From the NCBI GenBank assembly GCA_964588665.1, contig CAZPQQ010000018.1:1-48054 (forward strand): a DNA stretch of 48,054 nucleotides. The letters run 5' to 3'. The notes under the pieces were generated by a model. The model had not been told where the DNA came from and did not search any database. It worked only from the letters and a program-made list of their open reading frames with translations. Shown piece by piece: positions 9,263-16,238 of the stretch (positions are counted from its first letter, which is position 1; each line of letters opens with the position of its first letter). The position numbers were made by a program, and so were the translations under genes. This DNA comes from UBA2160 sp964588665 (GTDB taxonomy: Bacteria; Chloroflexota; Dehalococcoidia; Lucifugimonadales; UBA1123).

Positions 9263-9970
9263 TCACCCCCCGCGCGACCTGCGGTATTGCTCGACCATGG
9301 CGTCTGTGGGCGGGTAGTACTTGCCTGGGGACACGTTCTCTTCCTGGATCAGCCCCTTGATGTACTCCTCGACCTCCTCGTGCTCCTCCACCCAGTCGAT
9401 GACTTCGGACGCTGCGCCCGCGGGCACGACCACCACGCCGTCGTCGTCGCCTACGATCAGGTCGCCGGGTCGGACCGCCACGCCGCCGCACGCGATGGTC
9501 ACGTTGGCCTCATACGGTTCGATCTCGTCGGCCCCGCCCATCGGTGTCCTGTCTCCGGCGAAGACGGTCAGGCCGTAGCCTTGAACGATGTCCAGGTCGC
9601 GGATTGCCGCGTCGGTGACGATCCCCGCGGCGCCTCGCATCTTGAGTTGCAGCAGTTTGACGTCGCCGCCGATTGCCGCGTACACGCGTCCCATGCCGTC
9701 GCACACCAACACGTCGCCGGGCTCGCACGAGCCCATCGCCTCGTACTCGGGCGATGACTCGCCTCGATGCGTCTCCGCAATGATGTCAGGACGAGGCGGA
9801 ATGAATCGCAACGTGCGCGCCCTTCCCACCAGCGTGCGTCCCGGCGTGAAGTTCTTGACTCCGCGCATGAAGCATGGCTCGTATCCCAGCCTGCGTACGC
9901 CACTGTAGACGGTCGCGGCCGACACTTTCTTGTATCGCTCGATTAGCTCACGCGTAATATCGTCTGCCAC
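9263..9970 (-). CDS. RraA-like / HMG aldolase family protein
   Basis: Belongs to the RraA/4-hydroxy-4-methyl-2-oxoglutarate aldolase family, 235 residues. The core GGDVKLLQLKMRGAAGIVTD followed by AAIRD ends with R124-D125, matching the Arg-Asp pair that binds substrate and metal in HMG aldolases; GDVLVCDGMGR precedes it. The more likely role is a metal-dependent retro-aldol or decarboxylase reaction on a 2-oxo acid, not regulation of RNase E, because RraA regulators lack the full pair. The GTG at 9970 has GAGGAG 8 nt upstream; the GTG three codons earlier overlaps that site. It is the last gene after the two deacetylases. Confidence 0.82.
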   Translation of the reverse strand: MADDITRELIERYKKVSAATVYSGVRRLGYEPCFMRGVKNFTPGRTLVGRARTLRFIPPRPDIIAETHRGESSPEYEAMGSCEPGDVLVCDGMGRVYAAIGGDVKLLQLKMRGAAGIVTDAAIRDLDIVQGYGLTVFAGDRTPMGGADEIEPYEANVTIACGGVAVRPGDLIVGDDDGVVVVPAGAASEVIDWVEEHEEVEEYIKGLIQEENVSPGKYYPPTDAMVEQYRRSRGG

Positions 9971-10030
9971 GAGACACACTCCTCATATCGTTCACATTTC
10001 GCCGCTGTCGATCTGCCGTGCTCGACGAGG

Positions 10031-10840
10031 TCACGCGTCCGGCCTCTGGCGCCACGCCTCGGCCACGTCTATGCATCGCTTGAATTCGACGTGGTCGTGG
10101 CGCCGAATGTACCGAATCAACTTTTCCAGCACCTGTAGCCGGGCGAGCCTTCCCGAGATATGGGGATGCATCGTCAAGATGAATGCGCTCCCGTACTGGT
10201 ACGCGCCGTCGAACTCCCACTCCCAGGCCTCGTACACATCGCCGGGCGTGTTCATCGATCCACGTCCGGGGCTGAATGCGTAGTACGGCGCATCGTCCAG
10301 CGCCCACGAGACGGGGACCTCGACCAGCCGCCCGCTGGGCGAATCGACGAAATACGGTGCGTCATGTCCCATCAGGCTGGAATCGTAGACGAACCCTCGC
10401 TCCGCGAGAAATCCCAACGAATGTTGAGTTAGCTCCCACGACGGCGACCGGTAGCCTAGCGGCCGCTGTCCTGTAATCTCCTCGAGAATGCGGATACCTC
10501 GGTCCAGGACATCCGCCTCTTCGTCCGCCTCCATCGAGCCCGGCGGTTCGTGCATGTAGCCGTGGTGCGCAACCTCGTGCCCGCGACGCACGATGTCGCG
10601 TACCGTCTCCTCGTTCCGCTCCGCGATCCAGGCCGGAATGAAGAACGAAGCGGGAATCTCGTACCGGTCCAGCAAGTCGAGTATTCGATGCACGCCAACG
10701 TTGGGCCCGAATTCGGATGCGGACAGCCTGGTCGGATGCTCGGCGGCCTCGGGCGTGCGGTGCAACAGCGCCGACGCGCCGTCTAGGTCGAAGCTGAGCA
10801 TGACCGTGCACTTGGTGTCGCCGGGCCAAATCCCTGCCAT
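10031..10840 (-). CDS. polysaccharide deacetylase (NodB fold), copy 1
   Basis: Carbohydrate esterase 4/NodB-fold protein, 269 residues, without signal peptide. The catalytic-site acids lie in SFDLDG (D18, D20), the metal histidines in HHGYMH (H93, H97), with the RSPSWE and LTMHPH motifs further on. The order and the strands resemble the cyclic-amide/peptidoglycan deacetylase subgroup of Helicobacter PgdA, which is cytoplasmic and does not necessarily act on cell wall. The start is the ATG at 10840, 6 nt after AGGAGG. It is a tandem duplicate of the gene just upstream, with exactly the same length. Confidence 0.88.
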   Translation of the reverse strand: MAGIWPGDTKCTVMLSFDLDGASALLHRTPEAAEHPTRLSASEFGPNVGVHRILDLLDRYEIPASFFIPAWIAERNEETVRDIVRRGHEVAHHGYMHEPPGSMEADEEADVLDRGIRILEEITGQRPLGYRSPSWELTQHSLGFLAERGFVYDSSLMGHDAPYFVDSPSGRLVEVPVSWALDDAPYYAFSPGRGSMNTPGDVYEAWEWEFDGAYQYGSAFILTMHPHISGRLARLQVLEKLIRYIRRHDHVEFKRCIDVAEAWRQRPDA

Positions 10841-10928
10841 CAATTGCCTCCTGCACTACGTTCTCGGCTGTTCCGCGACCCAACAATCGCGGGGATCGGT
10901 AAGGGGCATCAGCCATTTGCCCGGGTGC

Positions 10929-10946
10929 CTGGGGGGCGTCCCCCAG
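10929..10946. repeat. GC-rich hairpin between the deacetylase copies
   Basis: CTGGGGG and CCCCCAG form a 7-bp stem around a 4-nt loop. It lies 3' of deacetylase copy 2 in the direction of transcription. There is no T-run, so it is either a repeat or a processing site rather than a classic terminator. Confidence 0.55.
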
Positions 10947-10956
10947 AAATCCTCGC

Positions 10957-10979
10957 GGGCGGGTGGGCGGGTGGGCGGG
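10957..10979 (+). repeat. G-quadruplex-type tract
   Basis: Six runs of GGG separated by single C or T residues, built from the octamer GGGCGGGT. The G-rich strand is the template strand for the flanking minus-strand genes. Confidence 0.7.
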
Positions 10980-10983
10980 ACAT

Positions 10984-11793
10984 TCAAGCCATGCCCGTCT
11001 CCGTCCAGCGCTGAGCGACGTCGATGTGCCGCATGAACTCAACGTCCGAGTGCGACCGTATGTACTGGATGAGCCTCTCCAACACCATTAGCTTTGCAAG
11101 CCTGCCGGTCACCTGGGGATGCATCGTCAGAATGAACGCGCTGCCGTACTGATACGCGCCGTCGAACTCGAGCCGCCATCCCTCGAAGACGTCGGCGGGG
11201 GTGTTCATCGACCCCATGCCTCGATTGAAGACGTAGTACGGGTAGTCGTCCAACGCCCAGGACACCGGCAGTTCCACCAGCCGGCCGTTCGGCGAATCCA
11301 CGAAGTACGGGGCGTCGTGACCCATCAGGCTGGAGTCGTATACGAACCCGCGCTCCGCCAGAAACCCCAGCGAGTGCTCCGTAAGGTCCCACGACGGTGA
11401 GCGGTAACCCAGCGGTCTTTGGCCCGTTATGCTTTCCAAGACCGCGATGCCATTGTCCAGGACAGCCTGCTCCTGGTCAGGATCGAGGGTCGCGGGCGGC
11501 TCATGCATGTACCCGTGGTGGCCGATCTCATGGCCGTCGCTGACCATGCGACGCACCGTGTCTTCATTGCGCTCGGCGATCCACCCGGGCACGAAAAACG
11601 ACGCGGGTATCTCGTATCGCTCCAGCAGGTCCAGGATTCGGTGCACACCGACTCTTGGGCCAAACTCGCCGATGGACAGCGCCGTCGGACGGTTCTCGGC
11701 GTCGGGGTCACGGTATCGCATGATCGACGTGCCGTCGAAATCGAACGAAAGAAGGACAACGGTTTTTGTACTGCCCGGCCATATGCCCGCCAA
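10984..11793 (-). CDS. polysaccharide deacetylase (NodB fold), copy 2
   Basis: Paralogue of the downstream gene, also 269 residues, with the same motifs: SFDFDG, HHGYMH, RSPSWD and LTMHPQ. The two share nearly all of LGFLAERGFVYDSSLMGHDA and the region after it, so the duplication is fairly recent. I start at the TTG at 11793, which has AGGAGG exactly 6 nt upstream, as the ATG of copy 1 does; the open frame extends 50 codons further but without homology. Same likely activity: metal-dependent deacetylation or cyclic amide hydrolysis of an unknown small molecule or glycan. The 143-bp gap to copy 1 holds a hairpin and a G-rich tract. Confidence 0.88.
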   Translation of the reverse strand: MAGIWPGSTKTVVLLSFDFDGTSIMRYRDPDAENRPTALSIGEFGPRVGVHRILDLLERYEIPASFFVPGWIAERNEDTVRRMVSDGHEIGHHGYMHEPPATLDPDQEQAVLDNGIAVLESITGQRPLGYRSPSWDLTEHSLGFLAERGFVYDSSLMGHDAPYFVDSPNGRLVELPVSWALDDYPYYVFNRGMGSMNTPADVFEGWRLEFDGAYQYGSAFILTMHPQVTGRLAKLMVLERLIQYIRSHSDVEFMRHIDVAQRWTETGMA

Positions 11794-12109
11794 TGAACGC
11801 CTCCTGTGAATGGTGACCGCGTGATCATATAATGAATGTCCGCCGGTTGCATCAACGACGGTCAAGCGATGCCGCCGGCCCAACGGTTTTCGCCAATGCT
11901 GCGGGTTTCCAGACGACGAATCGCACGTGTCCGATACGGCCAAGCCTACATGTCATGTGATACAATAGCAGCGTTGCTGGGTGTTATCCCCATATATCGT
12001 TGACGCTCCACGCTTTTTATCACGACCAGCAGCGCCCCAGCATCGATTCTTAACGACTCAAGACCCGGTTGACGCACCAGAGGCGGAACGTCACCGCTGG
12101 AGATTGAAC
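11794..12109. other. intergenic region between deacetylase copy 2 and the FHA gene
   Basis: 316 bp with divergent genes on either side. Apart from the extended -10 box at 11958-11966 I see a weak TTGATG/TTATAT pair on the minus strand near 11827-11855 that could serve the deacetylases. No open frame with a ribosome site and no RNA gene was found. Confidence 0.5.
11958..11966 (+). promoter_or_regulatory. extended -10 promoter upstream of the FHA gene
   Basis: TGATACAAT is a TGn-TACAAT extended -10 box; no good -35 is present, as is usual for extended -10 promoters. The leader to the ATG at 12110 would be about 137 nt. Confidence 0.45.
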
Positions 12110-12208
12110 ATGAGCAGAACATCAACCAGTCGCACACAACCTTCGCGTTCGCTGCCGTTCGCTGCAGAGCGGCAAAGCGGCAAAGCGGCGACAGTCGATC
12201 ATCGCTGA
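12110..12208 (+). other. ATG-started 32-codon frame, probable native N-terminus of the FHA protein
   Basis: An ATG at 12110 has GGAGA 7 nt upstream. The frame encodes a serine/arginine-rich start (MSRTSTSRTQPSRSLPF) and stops at 12206-12208. Without one 8-bp repeat unit inside it, the frame runs directly into the FHA frame and produces a basic N-terminus followed by the hydrophobic SLIVAGLALAATVALLLLI. That is what a signal or anchor peptide should look like. Confidence 0.6.
12168..12189 (+). repeat. 8-bp tandem repeat (AGCGGCAA), 2.75 copies
   Basis: Two complete AGCGGCAA units and a partial third (AGCGGC) lie inside the 12110 frame. A change of one unit changes the reading frame by one base relative to the downstream FHA frame. 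Confidence 0.9.
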
Positions 12209-12225
12209 TCGTCGCAGGCCTGGCG

Positions 12226-13149
12226 TTGGCGGCAACCGTGGCGCTTCTGTTGCTGATAAGCGCGGATGCCCGAGGAGCGCCATCTCTCGGCGCCGACGCC
12301 TCCGCCGTTCAACATGCAGGCGTCGTCGGCATCTTGGGCATGATCTTGGGCTGGTTCCTTTTCGTTCTGAAGCTCATCTTCAGAGCGATCAAATGGGTCG
12401 TCATGTTCATCGTCCGGAAGATCAGAGGCGGCGGGTCGAAAACGAACGACTCGGTTGAAGCCGAAGTCGTGGAAGAAGACTCGGCGCCGCCGGGAACGGT
12501 TCAGCTAAGCACCGTCAGGGGCGCGGCCGCTTGGCTCGTCGTCCGCACGGGTTCGAATCCAGGCAGCGTGCTCGAGATAATCGGCGACAAAATAACCATC
12601 GGGAAAGCCGAAGGCTCCGGCGTCCGCCTGACCGATTCATCCGTCGATTCCGCCCACGCACTGATTCACGTCCAGCAAGGCGCCTACACGCTGTCAGACC
12701 TGGGCAGCCGCTCGGGCACCTGGGTCAACGGCAAGCTCGAGGCTGGCGTGGTGCTGAACGACAGCAGCAAGATTGCCATCGGCACCAGCGAGCTGTTCTT
12801 TTCGAAGGTAGGCGGTGCAACCGAGGTCGATGACTCCGACGACCAGGCCGGCGGGGTGCTCCTGGTTCGATCGGGGCCAGCCATGGGCCGAAGCTTCAAT
12901 TTCAGCCTCGGCGACCTGACGATAGGCAGCCAGGTAGACGAGAAGGGCGCTGAGATAGACGACCCCGCCGTCAGTCAACAGCACGCGATGCTGAGGTGCA
13001 TGAGCCGCGTCTGCCGCCTTTACGATCTTGGCAGCACCAACGGCACCAAGGTCGACGGCGCGGAGCTCAACGGCGTGCTGCTGCAAAACGGCGACCTGCT
13101 CAAGTTCGGCGAAACCGAGCTCCAGTTCGTCCACGAGGAGTCGGTGTAA
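12226..13149 (+). CDS. membrane-anchored double FHA-domain protein
   Basis: The uninterrupted frame from the TTG at 12226 gives 307 residues. It has a hydrophobic start, a second membrane segment (about 33-64, ILGMILGWFLFVLKLIFRAI), an acidic linker, and two forkhead-associated domains (about 102-196 and 211-303). The FHA1 core reads SAHALI then LSDLGSRSGTWVNG; FHA2 reads SQQHAML then LYDLGSTNGT. Both therefore keep the S-x-x-H and N-G features, but the phosphothreonine-contacting arginine after the first strand is K in FHA1 (IGKAEG) and S in FHA2 (IGSQVD). The TTG start would cut the first hydrophobic helix, so the native start is probably 12110 (343 residues after removal of 8 bp). Role: cytoplasm-facing phosphopeptide or protein scaffold; no kinase is nearby. 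Confidence 0.85.
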   Translation: MAATVALLLLISADARGAPSLGADASAVQHAGVVGILGMILGWFLFVLKLIFRAIKWVVMFIVRKIRGGGSKTNDSVEAEVVEEDSAPPGTVQLSTVRGAAAWLVVRTGSNPGSVLEIIGDKITIGKAEGSGVRLTDSSVDSAHALIHVQQGAYTLSDLGSRSGTWVNGKLEAGVVLNDSSKIAIGTSELFFSKVGGATEVDDSDDQAGGVLLVRSGPAMGRSFNFSLGDLTIGSQVDEKGAEIDDPAVSQQHAMLRCMSRVCRLYDLGSTNGTKVDGAELNGVLLQNGDLLKFGETELQFVHEESV

Positions 13150-13207
13150 GAGCTGCGCTCCCGGACAGATTCACGCCGGTGAAAGCCTATTCGAGCCCCA
13201 ACCTCAT

Positions 13208-13234
13208 CCGTTCGCCCTGAGCCTGTCGAAGGGC
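13208..13234. repeat. CTTCGACAGGCTCAG-family repeat
   Basis: One copy of the dispersed short repeat, read here as CGTTCGCCCTGAGCCTGTCG plus AAGGGC. A degenerate copy follows at 13488-13514. Other copies are at 14866, 23748, 28628, 30439, 30929, 42583 and 43566. Confidence 0.8.
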
Positions 13235-13311
13235 CGCACGACGGGCAAGGCCTGGAAAAGCATTGATAGTGCAGCTCCGCGTGCGAATCAACGAAGACCA
13301 AGCGGGACTCC

Positions 13312-13447
13312 GTAGGGGAGGGTTTCAAACCCTCCCGCGCGTTTCCGAGGCCATAACAGGTTGCTACGCGGGGTCAACGCGCTCGCCCGCACCCGTCATA
13401 CCTGTTTTCCATGCGAGGCACCGGGAGGGTTACAAACCCTCCCCTAC
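13312..13447. repeat. paired-hairpin (REPIN-like) element, copy A
   Basis: 136 bp bounded by two inverted copies of a palindrome: GTAGGGGAGGGTTTCAAACC continuing CTCCC at the left, and its mirror ending CCCTCCCCTAC at the right (with one mismatch, GGGTTACAAACCC). Each end is itself a hairpin with a GGGAGGGTTT arm. The roughly 85-bp interior is not shared with the other copies. It fills most of the 397-bp gap between the FHA gene and the methyltransferase, in which I see no gene. Confidence 0.85.
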
Positions 13448-13546
13448 GAGCTTGTGCCCCATTGCCGCCGATTCCCAGTTCGCTTTTCCGTTCGCCTTGA
13501 GCCCGTCACAAGCCCAGCGGTCTCACTGTCGAACAGGCTAGCGCAG

Positions 13547-14713
13547 CTAATACCCGCCGAACTCCAGCGCCGACTCGTACATCGCCCTGACATTCTCCGC
13601 GGGCACCTCTTCTCGGATCGTGTGGCACGACGCCAGCACGTACCCGCCGCCGACGCCTAGCTCTTCGATCTTGGCCTTGACGTCGTCGCGCACGTCCTGC
13701 GGCGATCCGAACGGCAGCGCGTGCTGGGTGTCGATCGCGCCCCAGAACGCCAGCTTGTCGCCAAACTCTGCCTTCAGGCGGGCCGCATCCATTCCCCACG
13801 CGGTCGTCTGCACCGGGTTGATGCCGTCGATTCCGATGTCGATCAGGTCCGGGATCAGGTCGAAGATCGCGCCGTCGCTGTGCATGACAATCTTCGCGTC
13901 GGTGTTCTTGCGGATCGCTTCGACGCACCGAGCGAGGTACGGCTTAATCTGCTTGGCGAACATCTTCTGGCTGAAATACGCCCTGTCCTGCAACCCGAGG
14001 TCGTCCGCGAAGGACACGACGTCGACGTGGGATCCGGCCTCTTTGAGCAGCAGTGTCGTGGACGCCACGATCGAGTCTGTCACATTCTCAAGCAGCGCCT
14101 GAGCGATCCCCGGCTCAAGCACCAGGTCTTCCATGAATTCCGAAAAACCCCGCAGGCGCTGGCAGGGGGCGACCGACGAATGGCCGACGGACAGGACTAC
14201 TGCATGGTCGGTTTCTTCGTGCATCTTCCGTGCCCTTGTGCCCAGTTCCGTGGCACTGTCGGACGCTTCAGGCATGCTCGGCCAAGCATACTTTTCTATG
14301 TCGGCCATCGTGAGTCCGTCGTTCTGAAACGGCCCTTGTTTGTACATGTACGGCGCATCTTCATTCTTGGGCCGCTTCCAAATGACCCCCCATTCGTCCC
14401 GGTACGTGAATTCGTCTATCCGAGTCTGAACCATCGCTTGGGAATCGACGGGAGCCGCCGCCTGGACGGTGCGCGTGTCCACCTCGAACATCTCCAGGAT
14501 CTCCTTGCAGGGAGTGACGTCCTTCGACGGGTTCAACGGATCGTTGAGGTCCGCGCGTTCGAGCTCATTCGGCATGCCCAGTTGGACTGCCAACCGGCCG
14601 TATGCGTTGTTGTCGATGGAGCTCGCGATCGCGCCGAAATCCAGCGGCACGCGATCGGGTTCCTGGCGACTCAGCGTCCGTATTACTCGCTCTCGATGGG
14701 TCATTGATGCCAT
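13547..14713 (-). CDS. uroporphyrinogen-decarboxylase-family corrinoid methyltransferase (MtaA/CmuA-like)
   Basis: URO-D fold protein, 388 residues, of the catabolic methyltransferase branch rather than haem synthesis. It starts MASMTHRERVIRTLSRQEPD-RVPLDFG, the usual opening of MtaA/MtbA-like proteins, and carries KIVMHSDGAIFDLIPDLIDIG and GINPVQ-type barrel motifs with the zinc-site candidates H and C in ASCHTIREE near the end. The partner corrinoid protein lies immediately upstream in the same direction, which supports a role in moving methyl groups between a methylated substrate, cobalamin and a C1 carrier. The ATG at 14713 follows GAGAGGG by 6-7 nt. Confidence 0.85.
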   Translation of the reverse strand: MASMTHRERVIRTLSRQEPDRVPLDFGAIASSIDNNAYGRLAVQLGMPNELERADLNDPLNPSKDVTPCKEILEMFEVDTRTVQAAAPVDSQAMVQTRIDEFTYRDEWGVIWKRPKNEDAPYMYKQGPFQNDGLTMADIEKYAWPSMPEASDSATELGTRARKMHEETDHAVVLSVGHSSVAPCQRLRGFSEFMEDLVLEPGIAQALLENVTDSIVASTTLLLKEAGSHVDVVSFADDLGLQDRAYFSQKMFAKQIKPYLARCVEAIRKNTDAKIVMHSDGAIFDLIPDLIDIGIDGINPVQTTAWGMDAARLKAEFGDKLAFWGAIDTQHALPFGSPQDVRDDVKAKIEELGVGGGYVLASCHTIREEVPAENVRAMYESALEFGGY

Positions 14714-14800
14714 TTCAGTCCCTCTCACCGCCGGCCGTGGCCGGTCGTTCTATCCGGTCGCTGGCGCTCCTGGATACATGCTCAAACCCGTTCGGCGTGT

Positions 14801-14818
14801 GTCCCGACGCGTCGGGAC
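14801..14818. repeat. perfect 18-bp palindrome
   Basis: GTCCCGACGCGTCGGGAC is fully self-complementary. A close relative with CAT in place of CGT lies inside the repeat at 30439-30498. It sits in the 154-bp gap between the corrinoid protein gene and the methyltransferase gene, so it could also be an operator or processing hairpin. Confidence 0.6.
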
Positions 14819-14865
14819 CTGCCGGAGGACTCGCCGCATCCGGCTCATCTGTGTGAAATTGAACA

Positions 14866-14889
14866 CTTCATCCTGAGCCTGTCGAAGAA
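14866..14889. repeat. CTTCGACAGGCTCAG-family repeat inside a coding end
   Basis: This copy reads CTTCATCCTGAGCCTGTCGA on the plus strand and overlaps the final codons and stop of the corrinoid protein gene. Confidence 0.75.
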
Positions 14890-15527
14890 GCCGCCGTCAA
14901 ACCGAGCTGCTCTCTGACCATCTTCACCGCGGACCCAGCATCGCCGGTAGTCCCGTCAGCGCCTATCTCAGCGGCAAACTCGCTCGTGACGGGCGCTCCC
15001 CCGACGTAGATCTTGACCTGGTCCCTCATTTCGAGCTCGACTGCCCGGTCGATGGTGACCTTCATGTTTTTGATCGTCGTGGTCAGCATGGCGGACAGGC
15101 ACAATATTTGTGCGCCCTGTTCCTCCACCGTCTTGAGGAAATCGTCGGGCGGGACATCCGGCCCGAGGTGCGTCACCTCGAATCCGGCGCCTTCGAGCAT
15201 CATGCCAACCAGGCTGACGCCGATGTCGTGCAGGTCGCCCTGCACCGTGCCGGTCACCGCTCGGAGCTCCGACGACGCGCGGTCTCCGGTAAGCAGAGGC
15301 TTCACGATGGCCATGGCAGCCTTCATGGCCCTGGCCGCGACCAACATCTCCGGCATGAACAACTCGCGCTGCTGGAACTTCTCGCCTACGACGTCCATGC
15401 CCGGAATGAGACCCTCGTTGATAATCGTCAGCGCGTCCATCCCGTCGGCAAGCGCGCGTTCGGTCCAGTCCACGGCCGCGGCGCCGTCTCCGTCGATCAC
15501 GTACTGGCTAAGCTCGTTCAGATCCAC
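14868..15527 (-). CDS. corrinoid protein (B12-binding, MtbC/MtmC type)
   Basis: Cobalamin carrier, 219 residues: an N-terminal four-helix cap (about 1-85) and a Rossmann B12-binding domain (about 88-213). The lower-ligand histidine H100 lies in GDLHDIG, the D-x-H-x-x-G signature, followed later by SAMLTTT and the conserved GGAPV. It accepts a methyl group from a substrate-specific methyltransferase and passes it to the URO-D-type partner encoded just downstream. The GTG at 15527 has AGGAGGG upstream. The last six residues, SSTGSG, and the stop are encoded by a dispersed repeat. No MtbB/MttB-type first methyltransferase is seen in the window. Confidence 0.92.
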   Translation of the reverse strand: MDLNELSQYVIDGDGAAAVDWTERALADGMDALTIINEGLIPGMDVVGEKFQQRELFMPEMLVAARAMKAAMAIVKPLLTGDRASSELRAVTGTVQGDLHDIGVSLVGMMLEGAGFEVTHLGPDVPPDDFLKTVEEQGAQILCLSAMLTTTIKNMKVTIDRAVELEMRDQVKIYVGGAPVTSEFAAEIGADGTTGDAGSAVKMVREQLGLTAASSTGSG

Positions 15528-15647
15528 GTTCGACCCTCCTGGTCCACGTATGCTGTCCTGATCCGCAAAACAGTCGGGTTCAGGATGCAGCGCATCTTAT
15601 GCCCTTGCCTGAGGTTAGTCAATAAAACTCGTCGCGGCCGCGTCGAA

Positions 15648-16115
15648 TCATCGAGGCATGCTCTCGGCCTGATCGGCCGCGATGACTATCGGCTGACCTC
15701 CGACCGCGCGCACCATGTCCTGAACCGAATCGAGAACGACGCCCGCGTCCACGCCATGGAAGAGGTGTCCGGTGCACCAGCAGTCGCTGGCCCCGAAACC
15801 CTGCACGACGGTAAATCTGCGGTCGAGCTGACCCGCGATGGCGCATTCGATATTCAGATCGCTCTCAACCGCAACGATAGCCACTGGTCTACCCTTCGGA
15901 CGCACGTAGTCGATGTGCCAGTGCGGTCGTTTGGGCGGACGCAGATGGTGCGGCAGCCGAGCGGATATCCCCTTCATCGCCGAGCCTACGTATGCGTAGG
16001 CGCCCGCCGCGTACCTGACGCTTCCCAGCTTGCCCGTCTCGATCGTCAAGTCGCGGTCGAGCTCGAAGAGCACGCAATACGCCCCAGGCCCAAGGTTCGG
16101 AACGAGATCGGCCAT
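15648..16115 (-). CDS. DUF123 (GIY-YIG-like) protein
   Basis: DUF123 domain, 155 residues from the ATG at 16115. Signature segments are GAYCVLFELDRDLTIETG-K, AGAYAYVGSA, HWHIDYV, an IECAIA cysteine-containing strand and GFGASDCWCTGHLF. The family is related to GIY-YIG nucleases and is found alone or fused to endonuclease III in archaea, which points to a nucleic-acid role that is not proven. An upstream in-frame GTG at 16196 would add 27 residues but has no ribosome site; the ATG has a weak GGGGG. It lies between the corrinoid gene and the dehydrogenase with more than 100 bp on each side, so it may be its own unit. Confidence 0.82.
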   Translation of the reverse strand: MADLVPNLGPGAYCVLFELDRDLTIETGKLGSVRYAAGAYAYVGSAMKGISARLPHHLRPPKRPHWHIDYVRPKGRPVAIVAVESDLNIECAIAGQLDRRFTVVQGFGASDCWCTGHLFHGVDAGVVLDSVQDMVRAVGGQPIVIAADQAESMPR

Positions 16116-16238
16116 GGACCCCCATGCTCGCTGCAACGCTGACGGCTCGGCGCTCAAATTCAACGACTCCGATGATCGGTCTGTCGCAAACGACACATCG
16201 CCCGGGCGAGAATCGACGCCGTGTCGCGGCCCAAGCGC

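Noticed and set aside
12540..12570. A GGGTTCGAATCCAGG string resembling a tRNA T-arm
   Set aside because: It lies inside the FHA coding frame and no acceptor, D or anticodon arms can be drawn around it.
13312..13447. The regular inverted repeats as a CRISPR array
   Set aside because: Only two repeat units face each other in inverted orientation, and the spacer is not 25-40 bp; the structure is a paired hairpin element.
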